Part shown: positions 35,333 to 43,401 of the stretch, in pieces
Layout of the letters: each line of letters begins with the position of its first letter
Position numbering within the stretch: position 1 is the stretch's first letter
Assembly (NCBI GenBank): GCA_017458335.1
Contig: JAFTFT010000004.1
Location: 1 to 64,000 of the forward strand
Reading direction: 5' to 3'
DNA: 64,000 nt
DNA from: Oscillospiraceae bacterium
GTDB taxonomy: Bacteria; Bacillota; Clostridia; Oscillospirales; Oscillospiraceae
Position numbers and translations under genes: made by a program
The notes under the pieces: generated by a model
Told to the model about the DNA's origin: nothing
Databases searched by the model: none
Seen by the model: only the letters and a program-made list of their open reading frames with translations

Positions 35333-37711
35333 ATGACAGACAGAATTCAGCGCATGAGAGAAAAGTACTTCAGCTCCAGACCCTGCATCACGGCAGAGCG
35401 CCTGGTCCTTCAGACGGAGGCCTATCAGCGCTTTGCAGGGGACGCGGCGCCGGTCTTCCGCGCAGAGGTCGTCAACTACATCATGGAGCATATGACGACC
35501 CTGATCATGGAAGACGAACTGATCGTCGGCACGCCGACCAACAGATACCGCGGCGCCAACCTCCATCCTGAATTCCAGTCTGCGGAAAAGTTCTATCTCC
35601 AGGACATCGACGAGTTCCCGGTGAGAAAGTGCGACCCCTATGACGTGGCGCCGGAGGACCGCGAAGTCATCGTGCGCACCCTGAAGGATTACTGGATCGG
35701 ACGCTCCATGGAGGACGAGGCCGGCCGCGTGCTGCCGCCGGAGATCGAGAAGGCGAGACGCGAGGACCTGATCTCCGTCGGCCTGCGAAACGGCGTCTCC
35801 GGCGAGACCACCTGCGACCATGAAAAGCTCCTGCGGGTCGGGCTTCGCGGCTATATGGAAGAGTGCCGTGCGAAGATCGCCGAAACCCGGAGCCAGAGCA
35901 CCGGAGACCAGGCGAAGATCGATTTCTGGAACGCCTGCATCATCCAGTGCCGGGGCCTCATCACCTATGCCCGCCGCATGGCCGAGGAGGCGGAGCGCCA
36001 GGCCGCTGAGTGCGCCGACCCCGAACGCCGGGCGGAGCTGCTCCAGATCGCGGAAAACTGCCGCGTTGTCCCGGAAAACCCGCCTCAGACCTTCTGGCAG
36101 GCGCTGCAGATGGTGTGGTTTGCGCATGTGTATTTCCACATCGAGGTTTGCACCACCGCCTGCGGCTTCGGCCGCTTTGACCAGTATATGTGGCCGTTTT
36201 ATGAGAAGGATGTCATCGTCGAAAAGAACATCAGCGCCGGACGGGCGCTGGAACTGCTGGAGTGCCTGTATCTGAAGGCCTGTGAAGTGTATGAGGTCCG
36301 GGACCGCTGGTACGCCTCTTCCTTTGCCGGATACCCGATGTGGCAGATTCTGGTGGTCGGCGGCCAGACCCCGGACGGACGGGACGCGTCCAATGATCTG
36401 AGCTATCTATGCCTGGACGCCGCGGCCGAGATGCAGACCACGCAGCCGGTGCTGGCCCTGCGCGTATGGAAGAACACGCCGGAAGCGCTGATCCGGAAAG
36501 GCTGCAGGATGGTACAGGCCGGTATGGCAAACCCCGGCTTCTTCAACGACGAGGCAGCCATGAAGATGTCCCTCGGGAAGGGCTGCTCGGAAGAAGAGGC
36601 CAGAGACTGGACCATTGTCGGCTGCATCCAGCCGGGCCCGGGCGGCGGAACCACCGACGGCTCCCCGGACGCGGGCTATGTCAACGCCCCGAAGGTGCTG
36701 GAGCTGGTGCTGCACAACGGCGTGGATCCCGCGACGGGAGACCTGATGGGACTGCAGACCGGCGACCCGAGGGAGTTCAGGAACATCGAGGAGCTGAAGG
36801 ATGCGGTCAAGAAGCAGCTTTTGTACTTCTATGACAAGATCCGCATCGGCTACAACATGATGCAGCCGTATCACGCGATGCGCTACCCGGTGATCTTTGC
36901 CTCCATGGTGACGAAGGGCTGCGTGGAGAGCGGACGCTCGGTTCAGCAGGGCGGAGCAAAATACTCCACGGCAGGCATGTTCGTGACCGGCGCAGCAAAC
37001 CTCGCCGACTCGCTCGTCGCCATCGAGAAGTGTGTTTTCGAAGATCACGACCTCAGCATGGATGAACTCATCCGCGTGCTGGACCGGAACTTCGAGGGAG
37101 AGGAGAGAATCCGCCAGCTGCTCATCAACAAGCCGGCCAAGTTCGGGAATGACGACGAGCATGTGGACGCGGTCTATAAGGAGATGCTTCAGTTCATCGC
37201 GAACAACGTCCAGTCCTGGCGTGATTCCCGCGGCGGGTATTACTCCTTCTCCAACCTGTCCCAGACGGTGAACATCTCCCACGGCGCGGTCTGCGGCGCG
37301 ACCCCGGACGGCAGACTTGCCGGAGAGGCCTTCTGCGACAACGCGTCCCCGATGATGGGCCGCGATCTCAAGGGCCCCACCGCCACGGTCAAGTCCGTCG
37401 CCTCCACCGGGATGGAGAACTTCCACGACGGCGCGCTGTTCAACATCCGCTTTGATCCCCAGGGGGTCAGCGGGGAGAAGGGCCTGCAGAGCATCGAGGG
37501 CATCATCCGGACCTTCTTCCAGTACGGCGGAGAGCATATTCAGATCAACGTGGTGGACGACGAGACCCTGCGCGCGGCACAGGAGCATCCGGAGAACTAC
37601 CGCGGGCTCATGGTCCGGGTCGCCGGGTACATGGCCTACTTCACCGAACTGGACCGGGAGGCACAGAACTCCATCATCTACCGCACCACCCACTTCCGGG
37701 AGGCCGGCTGA
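35333..37711 (+). CDS. glycyl radical enzyme (PFL/dehydratase-like), uncharacterised subtype
   Basis: 792 residues, the size of the dehydratase/lyase class. The C-terminal glycyl radical motif is VRVAGYMAYF with radical G765. The thiyl loop reads TIVGCIQPGPGGGTTDG with C431. At 433, where diol dehydratases, choline lyase, isethionate lyase and hydroxyproline dehydratase carry a catalytic Glu (C-x-E), this protein has Gln. Hence it is not assignable to those activities. ATG follows AAAGGAG. It forms an operon with its activase and an HExxH protein, all within 10 bases of each other. Oxygen-sensitive anaerobic chemistry is certain; the substrate is not. Confidence 0.9.
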   Translation: MTDRIQRMREKYFSSRPCITAERLVLQTEAYQRFAGDAAPVFRAEVVNYIMEHMTTLIMEDELIVGTPTNRYRGANLHPEFQSAEKFYLQDIDEFPVRKCDPYDVAPEDREVIVRTLKDYWIGRSMEDEAGRVLPPEIEKARREDLISVGLRNGVSGETTCDHEKLLRVGLRGYMEECRAKIAETRSQSTGDQAKIDFWNACIIQCRGLITYARRMAEEAERQAAECADPERRAELLQIAENCRVVPENPPQTFWQALQMVWFAHVYFHIEVCTTACGFGRFDQYMWPFYEKDVIVEKNISAGRALELLECLYLKACEVYEVRDRWYASSFAGYPMWQILVVGGQTPDGRDASNDLSYLCLDAAAEMQTTQPVLALRVWKNTPEALIRKGCRMVQAGMANPGFFNDEAAMKMSLGKGCSEEEARDWTIVGCIQPGPGGGTTDGSPDAGYVNAPKVLELVLHNGVDPATGDLMGLQTGDPREFRNIEELKDAVKKQLLYFYDKIRIGYNMMQPYHAMRYPVIFASMVTKGCVESGRSVQQGGAKYSTAGMFVTGAANLADSLVAIEKCVFEDHDLSMDELIRVLDRNFEGEERIRQLLINKPAKFGNDDEHVDAVYKEMLQFIANNVQSWRDSRGGYYSFSNLSQTVNISHGAVCGATPDGRLAGEAFCDNASPMMGRDLKGPTATVKSVASTGMENFHDGALFNIRFDPQGVSGEKGLQSIEGIIRTFFQYGGEHIQINVVDDETLRAAQEHPENYRGLMVRVAGYMAYFTELDREAQNSIIYRTTHFREAG

Positions 37712-37717
37712 GTCATC

Positions 37718-38659
37718 ATGAGCGAACAGGAGACGCTGCGTGCGCTGGTCGGGGGGATCCAGAAGTTCTCCACCGACGACGGCCCCGGGATCCGGACGAC
37801 GGTTTTCCTGAAGGGCTGCCCGCTGCGCTGCCGCTGGTGCCACAATCCGGAACTGATCTCTCCGATGCAGCAGATCATCCGCATGCCCAACAGCTGTATC
37901 CGCTGCGGCTACTGCCTGGAGCACTGCCCGCAGAAGGCGGTCTTTGTGAATGCGGAAAAGGAGATCGACATCGACCGCTCCCGCTGTGACGGCTGTATGA
38001 GCTGCGTGAAGAACTGTTTTGCGGAGGGCCTGCGCGCGGTCGGGAAAGAAATGACCCCGGCCGAGGTGATGGCCGAGGTCGTGAAGGACAGACAGTTTTA
38101 TGAGAATACGGGCGGAGGACTCACCATCAGCGGCGGCGAGCTGCTGAGTCACCGGGAATTCGCCGCGGAGTTGGTCCGCCTCGCCGCGGAGGAAGGAATC
38201 CGGGTCTGTCTGGATACCTCCGGCTGCGGAGACGGGGAGGCACTGATGCAGCTGGCATCACAGGAGAACGTGACAGAGATCCTCTACGATATGAAGTGCA
38301 TCGACCGGGAGCACCATCGGGAACTCACGGGCCTGGACAATGACCGGATTCTCCGGAATCTCGTGATGCTGGCGGAAAACGACGACACCCGAGCGAAGCT
38401 CCACATGCGTATGCCCCTGATTCGCGGCCTCAACGACGACCGCGGTCTGATCGAGCGGACGGCGGACTTTTACCGGGCGCATCGGATCGGGAGAGTGACG
38501 CTGCTGCCGTACCACAGCCTCGGCGTGAGCAAGGCCAGGCACATCGGCAGCGGGCAGGAGAAATTTGAGGCTCCGCCGGAAGAGCTGACGGAGGAATACC
38601 GCGCGATGTTCGAGACGGCCGGCATGCGGGCAGAGATCTCGGGCATCGGAAGAAAATGA
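37718..38659 (+). CDS. glycyl-radical enzyme activating enzyme (radical SAM)
   Basis: 313 residues. The radical SAM motif CPLRCRWC gives C34, C38, C41. Two inserted ferredoxin-type clusters follow: C60, C63, C66, C70 and C90, C93, C96, C100, as in activases of the dehydratase/decarboxylase class (not PflA, which lacks them). GGGLTISGGELL is the SAM-binding GGE motif. Starts seven bases after the glycyl radical enzyme gene, so it is the dedicated activator. The stop overlaps the next start by four bases. Confidence 0.94.
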   Translation: MSEQETLRALVGGIQKFSTDDGPGIRTTVFLKGCPLRCRWCHNPELISPMQQIIRMPNSCIRCGYCLEHCPQKAVFVNAEKEIDIDRSRCDGCMSCVKNCFAEGLRAVGKEMTPAEVMAEVVKDRQFYENTGGGLTISGGELLSHREFAAELVRLAAEEGIRVCLDTSGCGDGEALMQLASQENVTEILYDMKCIDREHHRELTGLDNDRILRNLVMLAENDDTRAKLHMRMPLIRGLNDDRGLIERTADFYRAHRIGRVTLLPYHSLGVSKARHIGSGQEKFEAPPEELTEEYRAMFETAGMRAEISGIGRK

Positions 38660-39564
38660 ACGAAACAGGAAAAGAGAACGAAATGAACGAAGGCATGGCG
38701 ATTGAGACCCTGGCGGAGGTCTACCCACAGCTTTATCTTGACCCCGGGCGGGAAGAGAAGGAAGCATACAGAAGAGTTGTGCTGCAGGGGGAGACGCCCG
38801 GGAGCAGAGACCTTTCCCATTTCCTGGGGGATCCGCAGGACCGGAGTGAGACCGTGGAGACGCCCGCGGGACCGGTCGTGGTGGTCTCGCTCCGGAACCG
38901 GGCGGATTATGAGATCTTTGTCCGCTGCATGATGGCGGCGAAGGAGGGGCCGAAAGCGCAGATCCCGGCCAGTCAGGGCGCCTCGACGCTGGTCGCGTTC
39001 AACTGGCCGCGGATCTACGCGCACAAGAGGCAGTTCATGGAAGAACAGCACGCGGCGGGTGTCACGGAGCCGGACTGGTCCGCGGAGTTCAGCCGCTTTA
39101 TCTCCGTCCCGGCAAACTATCAGGACCTGCTGGTGGTGCTCTCCCGGGGGCCGTACAGCAATGTCAGCGCGGCAGAGGCAGGGCAGACAGCGGACACCTG
39201 GCTGGAGACCTCCTATGCGATCCGGAAGTACCATGAGCTCACGCATGTGATCTGCCGCAGACTGTACCCGGACCGCATCGAGGCCGTATGGGATGAACTG
39301 GTGGCGGATGCCGTCGGAATTTACGCGGCCCTGGGTCACTATGACGCGGCGCTGGAAAAACGCTGTCTGGGTATCACGGGAGACCGATATACCGGCGGGC
39401 GGCTGGAGAACTACTGCGGCAACGCCGCACAGCTGGCAGGACCGGTGAGCGAGATGCTCGGACGCTTTTGCGGAATCATCGGCGAACACCCCGATGCCGC
39501 GCCCTTTGACCTCATCCCGGTTCTTCAGGAATACCAGGAGTGCTTCCATACCATGCTGCCGTAA
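38656..39564 (+). CDS. hypothetical protein with HExxH zinc-type motif, in glycyl radical enzyme operon
   Basis: 302 residues, family unknown to me. It carries H193-E-L-T-H197 in IRKYHELTHVICRR, followed 17 residues later by E214 in VWDELVADAVG, a spacing that resembles a gluzincin-type metal site. No signal peptide or membrane helix is visible, so it would act in the cytosol. It is coupled to the activase (ATGA overlap). A second in-frame ATG at 38683 is an alternative start. Possible jobs are processing or repair of the radical enzyme, or a hydrolytic step on its substrate; both are inference. Confidence 0.78.
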   Translation: MNETGKENEMNEGMAIETLAEVYPQLYLDPGREEKEAYRRVVLQGETPGSRDLSHFLGDPQDRSETVETPAGPVVVVSLRNRADYEIFVRCMMAAKEGPKAQIPASQGASTLVAFNWPRIYAHKRQFMEEQHAAGVTEPDWSAEFSRFISVPANYQDLLVVLSRGPYSNVSAAEAGQTADTWLETSYAIRKYHELTHVICRRLYPDRIEAVWDELVADAVGIYAALGHYDAALEKRCLGITGDRYTGGRLENYCGNAAQLAGPVSEMLGRFCGIIGEHPDAAPFDLIPVLQEYQECFHTMLP

Positions 39565-39584
39565 GCCGGCAGGATTCAGAAAAC

Positions 39585-39645
39585 AAAACCATCAGCCCCG
39601 CACCCGGCCGTTTCCGAATCGGTCTGTCAGGGGCTGATGGTTTTT
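39585..39645. terminator. bidirectional terminator
   Basis: AAAACCATCAGCCCC (39585-39599) pairs with GGGGCTGATGGTTTT (39630-39644), T-run at the end on the plus strand and TTTTGTTT on the minus strand. Serves the radical-enzyme operon and the convergent glgB. Confidence 0.85.
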
Positions 39646-39717
39646 AATTTGCCGTGTCATCGACCATGGCGGAAGCGGAGAGCGGAGCGTGGCCGCCGGG
39701 GATGGATTCCCGGGCCG

Positions 39718-41703
39718 TTATCCCGACACCTCGGCGATGGGCCTGAGCACCATGGCGGTGCGGGGGGGAAGACAGAGCCGGAGCGCCGGGCCGCTGTATC
39801 CGGGGACAAAGGCGGAACACAGTTCATGTCCGATGTTTCCGAAACCGCCGAATTCCTCATCATCCGTGGTGAAGAGTACCTCGTGATCGCGGCCGGTGCT
39901 CACGGGGATGATATAGTCCATGTGTGTGTTCTGCGGGTCAAAGTTGAAGACAAAGACCAGACCGCCGCGCTCATAGGCCAGCATATGGTCGTTCTGGCGG
40001 AGCAGCTTCAGCTGCGGGGCCCATTCGCGGAGAAGGCCGGAATCCCGGATTGTGTGGATCATGCGCCGGTCGAAGGCATTCAGCTGGCCGTACTTGAGAT
40101 AGCCGTTTTCCACCAGACTCCACTGGCGGCGGCAGTACTGGTAGCTCCAGCCGTTGCCCTCGCGGGGGAAATCGATCCACTCGGGATGGCCGAACTCGTT
40201 GCCCATGAAGTTGAGGTAGGCGGTGCCGCCGGCGGAGGCGGTGAGCAGACGCAGCATCTTATGCAAAGCCATGGCGCGGTCGATGACCTGGGTATGACAA
40301 ATCCTGTCCATGTCGGTATACATGCTGGCACCGGCCAGACGGAACATCACGGTCTGGTCGCCCACCAGGGCCTGGTCGTGGCTCTCCACATAGGCCACCG
40401 TCGGCGCCATGCGGACCGTGAGTTCATGCCAGATGGCATCGAGGTTCCAGGCCTCGTCCTTCTGCTCCTTGATCAGGCGGATCCACATGTCCGGCAGCCC
40501 CATGGCCAGGCGGTAGTCAAAGCCGATGCCGCCGCCCTCGATGGGGACGCACATGCCAGGCATGCCGGACATGTCCTCGGCAATGGTGACGGCGTTGGGG
40601 CGGACCTCGCGGATCAGGGCGTTGGCCAGCTGCAGATAGGTGATGGCCTCGGTGTCGGTGTTCATGGAGAAATACATCCGGAGATTGGTAAAGGCGGCGC
40701 CCAAACCGTGGTTGTGATAGAGCATGCTGGTGACGCCGTCAAAACGGAAGCCGTCGAGGTGATACTCCTCCAGCCAGAACTTCAGGTTCGAGAGCAGGAA
40801 ATGGAGCACCTGGGGCTTTCCATAATCGAAGCACTTGGTCCCCCAGGCGGGGTGTTCGCCCTCCGGCCCGGCGTGGAAGAACTGATACTCCGTGCCGTCA
40901 AACATGTTGATGCCCTCGACGGTGTTCTTGACGGCGTGGGAGTGTACCAGATCCAGCAGGACGGAGATGCCGAGTTCATGGGCGCGGTTGACCAGGTACT
41001 TGAGATCCTCGGGATAGCCGAAGCGGCTGGAAGCGGCGAAAAAGCTGGAGACCTGATAGCCGAAGGAACCGTAATAGGGATGCTCCATGACCGCCATGAG
41101 CTGTACGGTGTTATAGCCGAGATCTTTCACGCGGGGCAGAACATTGTCCGCAAACTCACGGTAAGTGCCCGGACGGTATTCCTCGGTCGCCATACCGACG
41201 TGCGATTCATAGATCAGTGGAATCGCGTCCGGGTGAAAGTCCCCGTCGGTCCAGGGGTAGGCTTCGACAGGATCCCACACCTCACAGAGCCAGTCGAAGC
41301 TGACCGGATCCTGTACCACACGCCTGGCGTAGAGCGGGATATGAGCGGTGAGGGCGTCGCCGTTTCGTACCACCGTCCGGACCCGGCTGCCGTCGTGCAG
41401 GGCTTCTTCCGGCAGGCGCAGCTCCCAGTTGCCGTTTTCCAGGCGCGTCAGGGGATGAGAGGTCTGATTCCAGCCGTTGAAGTCGCCCATGAGATAGAGC
41501 GCGTCGGCGGCCGGCGCCCACTCGCGGTAGACCCAGCCGTCCAGCGTGTGGTGGAAGCCATAGTATGTATGGGCGTTGGCGAAATCGCTCAGATTCCCGT
41601 TCTGAACCAGCGTATGACGCATGCGCCGGTAGTTGTCCATACGCAGTTCGATGTCCCTTCTGAACGGAATCAGCGCCCGATCCTGCTCAAAAATCTGAAG
41701 CAT
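39718..41703 (-). CDS. glgB: 1,4-alpha-glucan branching enzyme
   Basis: 661-residue GH13 enzyme that adds alpha-1,6 branches to glycogen. Domain order: N-terminal CBM48-like segment (YREWAPAADALYLMGDFNGW, 59-78), catalytic barrel with nucleophile D322 (DGFRFDGVTS), acid E376 (TIAEDMSG) and H442-D443 (VESHDQ), then a beta C-terminal domain ending LPPRTAMVL. Length is normal. Start has AAGGAGA ribosome site. It follows the CYTH gene by 41 bases on the same strand; no other glycogen gene is in the window. Confidence 0.94.
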   Translation of the reverse strand: MLQIFEQDRALIPFRRDIELRMDNYRRMRHTLVQNGNLSDFANAHTYYGFHHTLDGWVYREWAPAADALYLMGDFNGWNQTSHPLTRLENGNWELRLPEEALHDGSRVRTVVRNGDALTAHIPLYARRVVQDPVSFDWLCEVWDPVEAYPWTDGDFHPDAIPLIYESHVGMATEEYRPGTYREFADNVLPRVKDLGYNTVQLMAVMEHPYYGSFGYQVSSFFAASSRFGYPEDLKYLVNRAHELGISVLLDLVHSHAVKNTVEGINMFDGTEYQFFHAGPEGEHPAWGTKCFDYGKPQVLHFLLSNLKFWLEEYHLDGFRFDGVTSMLYHNHGLGAAFTNLRMYFSMNTDTEAITYLQLANALIREVRPNAVTIAEDMSGMPGMCVPIEGGGIGFDYRLAMGLPDMWIRLIKEQKDEAWNLDAIWHELTVRMAPTVAYVESHDQALVGDQTVMFRLAGASMYTDMDRICHTQVIDRAMALHKMLRLLTASAGGTAYLNFMGNEFGHPEWIDFPREGNGWSYQYCRRQWSLVENGYLKYGQLNAFDRRMIHTIRDSGLLREWAPQLKLLRQNDHMLAYERGGLVFVFNFDPQNTHMDYIIPVSTGRDHEVLFTTDDEEFGGFGNIGHELCSAFVPGYSGPALRLCLPPRTAMVLRPIAEVSG

Positions 41704-41744
41704 GAAACGAAATCTCCTTCTATGTTAAGGTCTGCCGGAGAAGC

Positions 41745-42266
41745 TCAGGGAAGCTCGTGCGCGAGGGAAGAGTTGAGATAGCGGGGGTCGCCCGTGACCT
41801 CGCGGATTACGCGGATCTCCGGCGGAAGAAGGAATTCCTCCTCCTCGCTCTGCAGCTCCACCTCCAGCACCGCCTGATCGCTCCAGAAGGGATAGAGGTC
41901 AATCTCCAGAACATGAGAGCCGCAGGGAACGCACCAGCGGGTTTTCTCCAGTGGATGCCGGGCGGGATCGGCCTCTTTGAGAAGGGCGAGATAGTCGGCT
42001 TCCGAGAGCTCATCCTCGACCTCGACGCGGGTGCGGTCGGAGACGGCCCGCTTGCAGGTGCGGATATAGGCGGTGCGCCCGGCCTCCGTCCAGGAGCGGA
42101 CACGCCGCGTGCTGCTGCCGTCGGAGAGCAGGTAAGTCTGGACAATCTCCACCCGGCGGCTGCCGGGCTGCTGCCGAAGCCAGGAGAGGTCCGGGTATTC
42201 GATCAGGAATTTCCGCTCGATCTCCAGAGGCTCCTGCCCGGAGAGCGGAGAGACGGGATGGCTCAT
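41745..42266 (-). CDS. CYTH domain protein
   Basis: 173 residues beginning after a short lead with the signature EIERKFLI (15-22), then YLLSDGSSTRRVRSW and alternating charged strands (RTRVEVEDELSE, EIDLYPFW, EVELQSEEEEF) that form the triphosphate tunnel. Family members hydrolyse inorganic or organic triphosphates, or bind metal-phosphates. ATG 42266 follows AAAGGAGA; the longer upstream reading would cross the promoter and is rejected. First gene of a unit with glgB. Confidence 0.88.
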   Translation of the reverse strand: MSHPVSPLSGQEPLEIERKFLIEYPDLSWLRQQPGSRRVEIVQTYLLSDGSSTRRVRSWTEAGRTAYIRTCKRAVSDRTRVEVEDELSEADYLALLKEADPARHPLEKTRWCVPCGSHVLEIDLYPFWSDQAVLEVELQSEEEEFLLPPEIRVIREVTGDPRYLNSSLAHELP

Positions 42267-42347
42267 GGCGGTCTCCTTTCGTGACGAACCGGCGGATGCG
42301 CTTCCACGCAGAAGGGGGGAATGCGGCTTCCCGCCGGGTTCCTTCGG

Positions 42348-42377
42348 ATTATACCATATGGAAAAGCGCCGCGGCAA
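42348..42377 (-). promoter_or_regulatory. sigma-A promoter of the CYTH-glgB unit
   Basis: On the minus strand TTGCCG (42377-42372), 18-base spacer, TATAAT (42353-42348), 82 bases ahead of the start. Confidence 0.65.
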
Positions 42378-42447
42378 TATACAGAAAAGCAAAAAAGACA
42401 GGAAACTGGGGCATGATTTCCATTCGTCAGAAGACCGTGATTCCCGC

Positions 42448-42476
42448 TTGTGTGCCGGCCGCCGGCGTGATAGAAT
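42448..42476 (+). promoter_or_regulatory. promoter of the traX-like gene
   Basis: TTGTGT (42448-42453), 17 bases, TAGAAT (42471-42476), 29 bases before the ATG. Confidence 0.55.
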
Positions 42477-42504
42477 AGACCATCCCATGATCAAGGAGTG
42501 CTTC

Positions 42505-43230
42505 ATGAAGGCGGAATCCGTCATCATCCCGGAAAAACTGAAGATTCTGAGCGGCAGTGCCCTCAAATGCATCGCGCTCTTTACGATGATCGTTGACCAT
42601 GTTGGCCTGCATCTGCTGCGAAACAGCGGGATTGTGCTGCTGCATACGGGCCTGGGAACGCTGACGCTTTTTACGCTGATGCGGAAGGTGGGGAGACTGG
42701 CGTTTCCGATCTACTGCTTCCTGCTGGTGGAGGGATTTCTGCACACCCGTGACCGGAAAAAGTACGGGCTGAACCTGCTGGCCTTTGCGCTGATTTCGGA
42801 GATCCCCTGGGATCTCGAACATAACGGAAACCTGCAGTACCCGGTTCAGAACGTGTTCTTTACCCTGTTCCTGGGCTATGCGGGGCTGTGCTGCATCGAG
42901 GAACTGAGAGACAAACCGTGGGAACAGCTGATTTCGCTCGTCGCCGTGGCACTGGCGGCGATGAACCTGAACGCGGACTACGGGCTCGGCGGTTTCGCGT
43001 TTATCCTGGTGATGTACCTGCTGCGGGAGGAGAAAATCCTGCAGGCCGTCGTGGGCACCTGCATCGAATCCGGAGGCTGGGCCGCCGGTCTCGCCTTTAT
43101 TCCGATCAATCTCTACAACGGAAAACGCGGCTTTATCAAGGGAAAAGTCATGAAATATGCGTTTTACGCCGCGTATCCGGTGCATATTCTGATCATCTAC
43201 CTGATCCGGAAAAAGACGGTGGGGTTCTGA
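42505..43230 (+). CDS. TraX family membrane protein
   Basis: 241 residues with about 7-8 hydrophobic helices. TraX features: LKCIALFTMIVDHVG at the start, GRLAFPIYCFLLVEGF, and the C-terminal FYAAYPVHILIIYLIRK. F-plasmid TraX acetylates pilin; chromosomal Firmicute members are acyltransferase-like membrane proteins of unknown target. ATG follows AAGGAG. Stands alone between divergent and convergent units. Confidence 0.9.
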   Translation: MKAESVIIPEKLKILSGSALKCIALFTMIVDHVGLHLLRNSGIVLLHTGLGTLTLFTLMRKVGRLAFPIYCFLLVEGFLHTRDRKKYGLNLLAFALISEIPWDLEHNGNLQYPVQNVFFTLFLGYAGLCCIEELRDKPWEQLISLVAVALAAMNLNADYGLGGFAFILVMYLLREEKILQAVVGTCIESGGWAAGLAFIPINLYNGKRGFIKGKVMKYAFYAAYPVHILIIYLIRKKTVGF

Positions 43231-43319
43231 GCGCAGCCGCGCGACAGAAGGGGCGGGCAGAGACTTTCTGCGAACGAGGACGGCCCTCCCGCCTCGAAAC
43301 AGCGAGAGAACCAACCGAT

Positions 43320-43366
43320 CAAAAACAGGCAGCCCCGGAGCATTTTGTTTGCTTCGGGGCTGCCTG
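43320..43366 (-). terminator. intrinsic terminator of the Asp23/DAK2 operon
   Basis: CAGGCAGCCCCG and CGGGGCTGCCTG (43326-43366) with an inner AGC/GCT pair; on the minus strand it ends in TTTTT. It may also stop the plus-strand traX-like transcript. Confidence 0.75.
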
Positions 43367-43401
43367 CTGCAGCAGATGAGAAACTGCCTTCCGGCCGGGA
43401 C

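Noticed and set aside
36407-38152. 581-residue minus-strand frame opposite the glycyl radical enzyme
   Set aside because: Antisense to a protein whose Cys and Gly radical motifs are intact.
39637-41781. 714-residue plus-strand frame opposite glgB
   Set aside because: Runs through a terminator at its start and is antisense to a complete branching enzyme.
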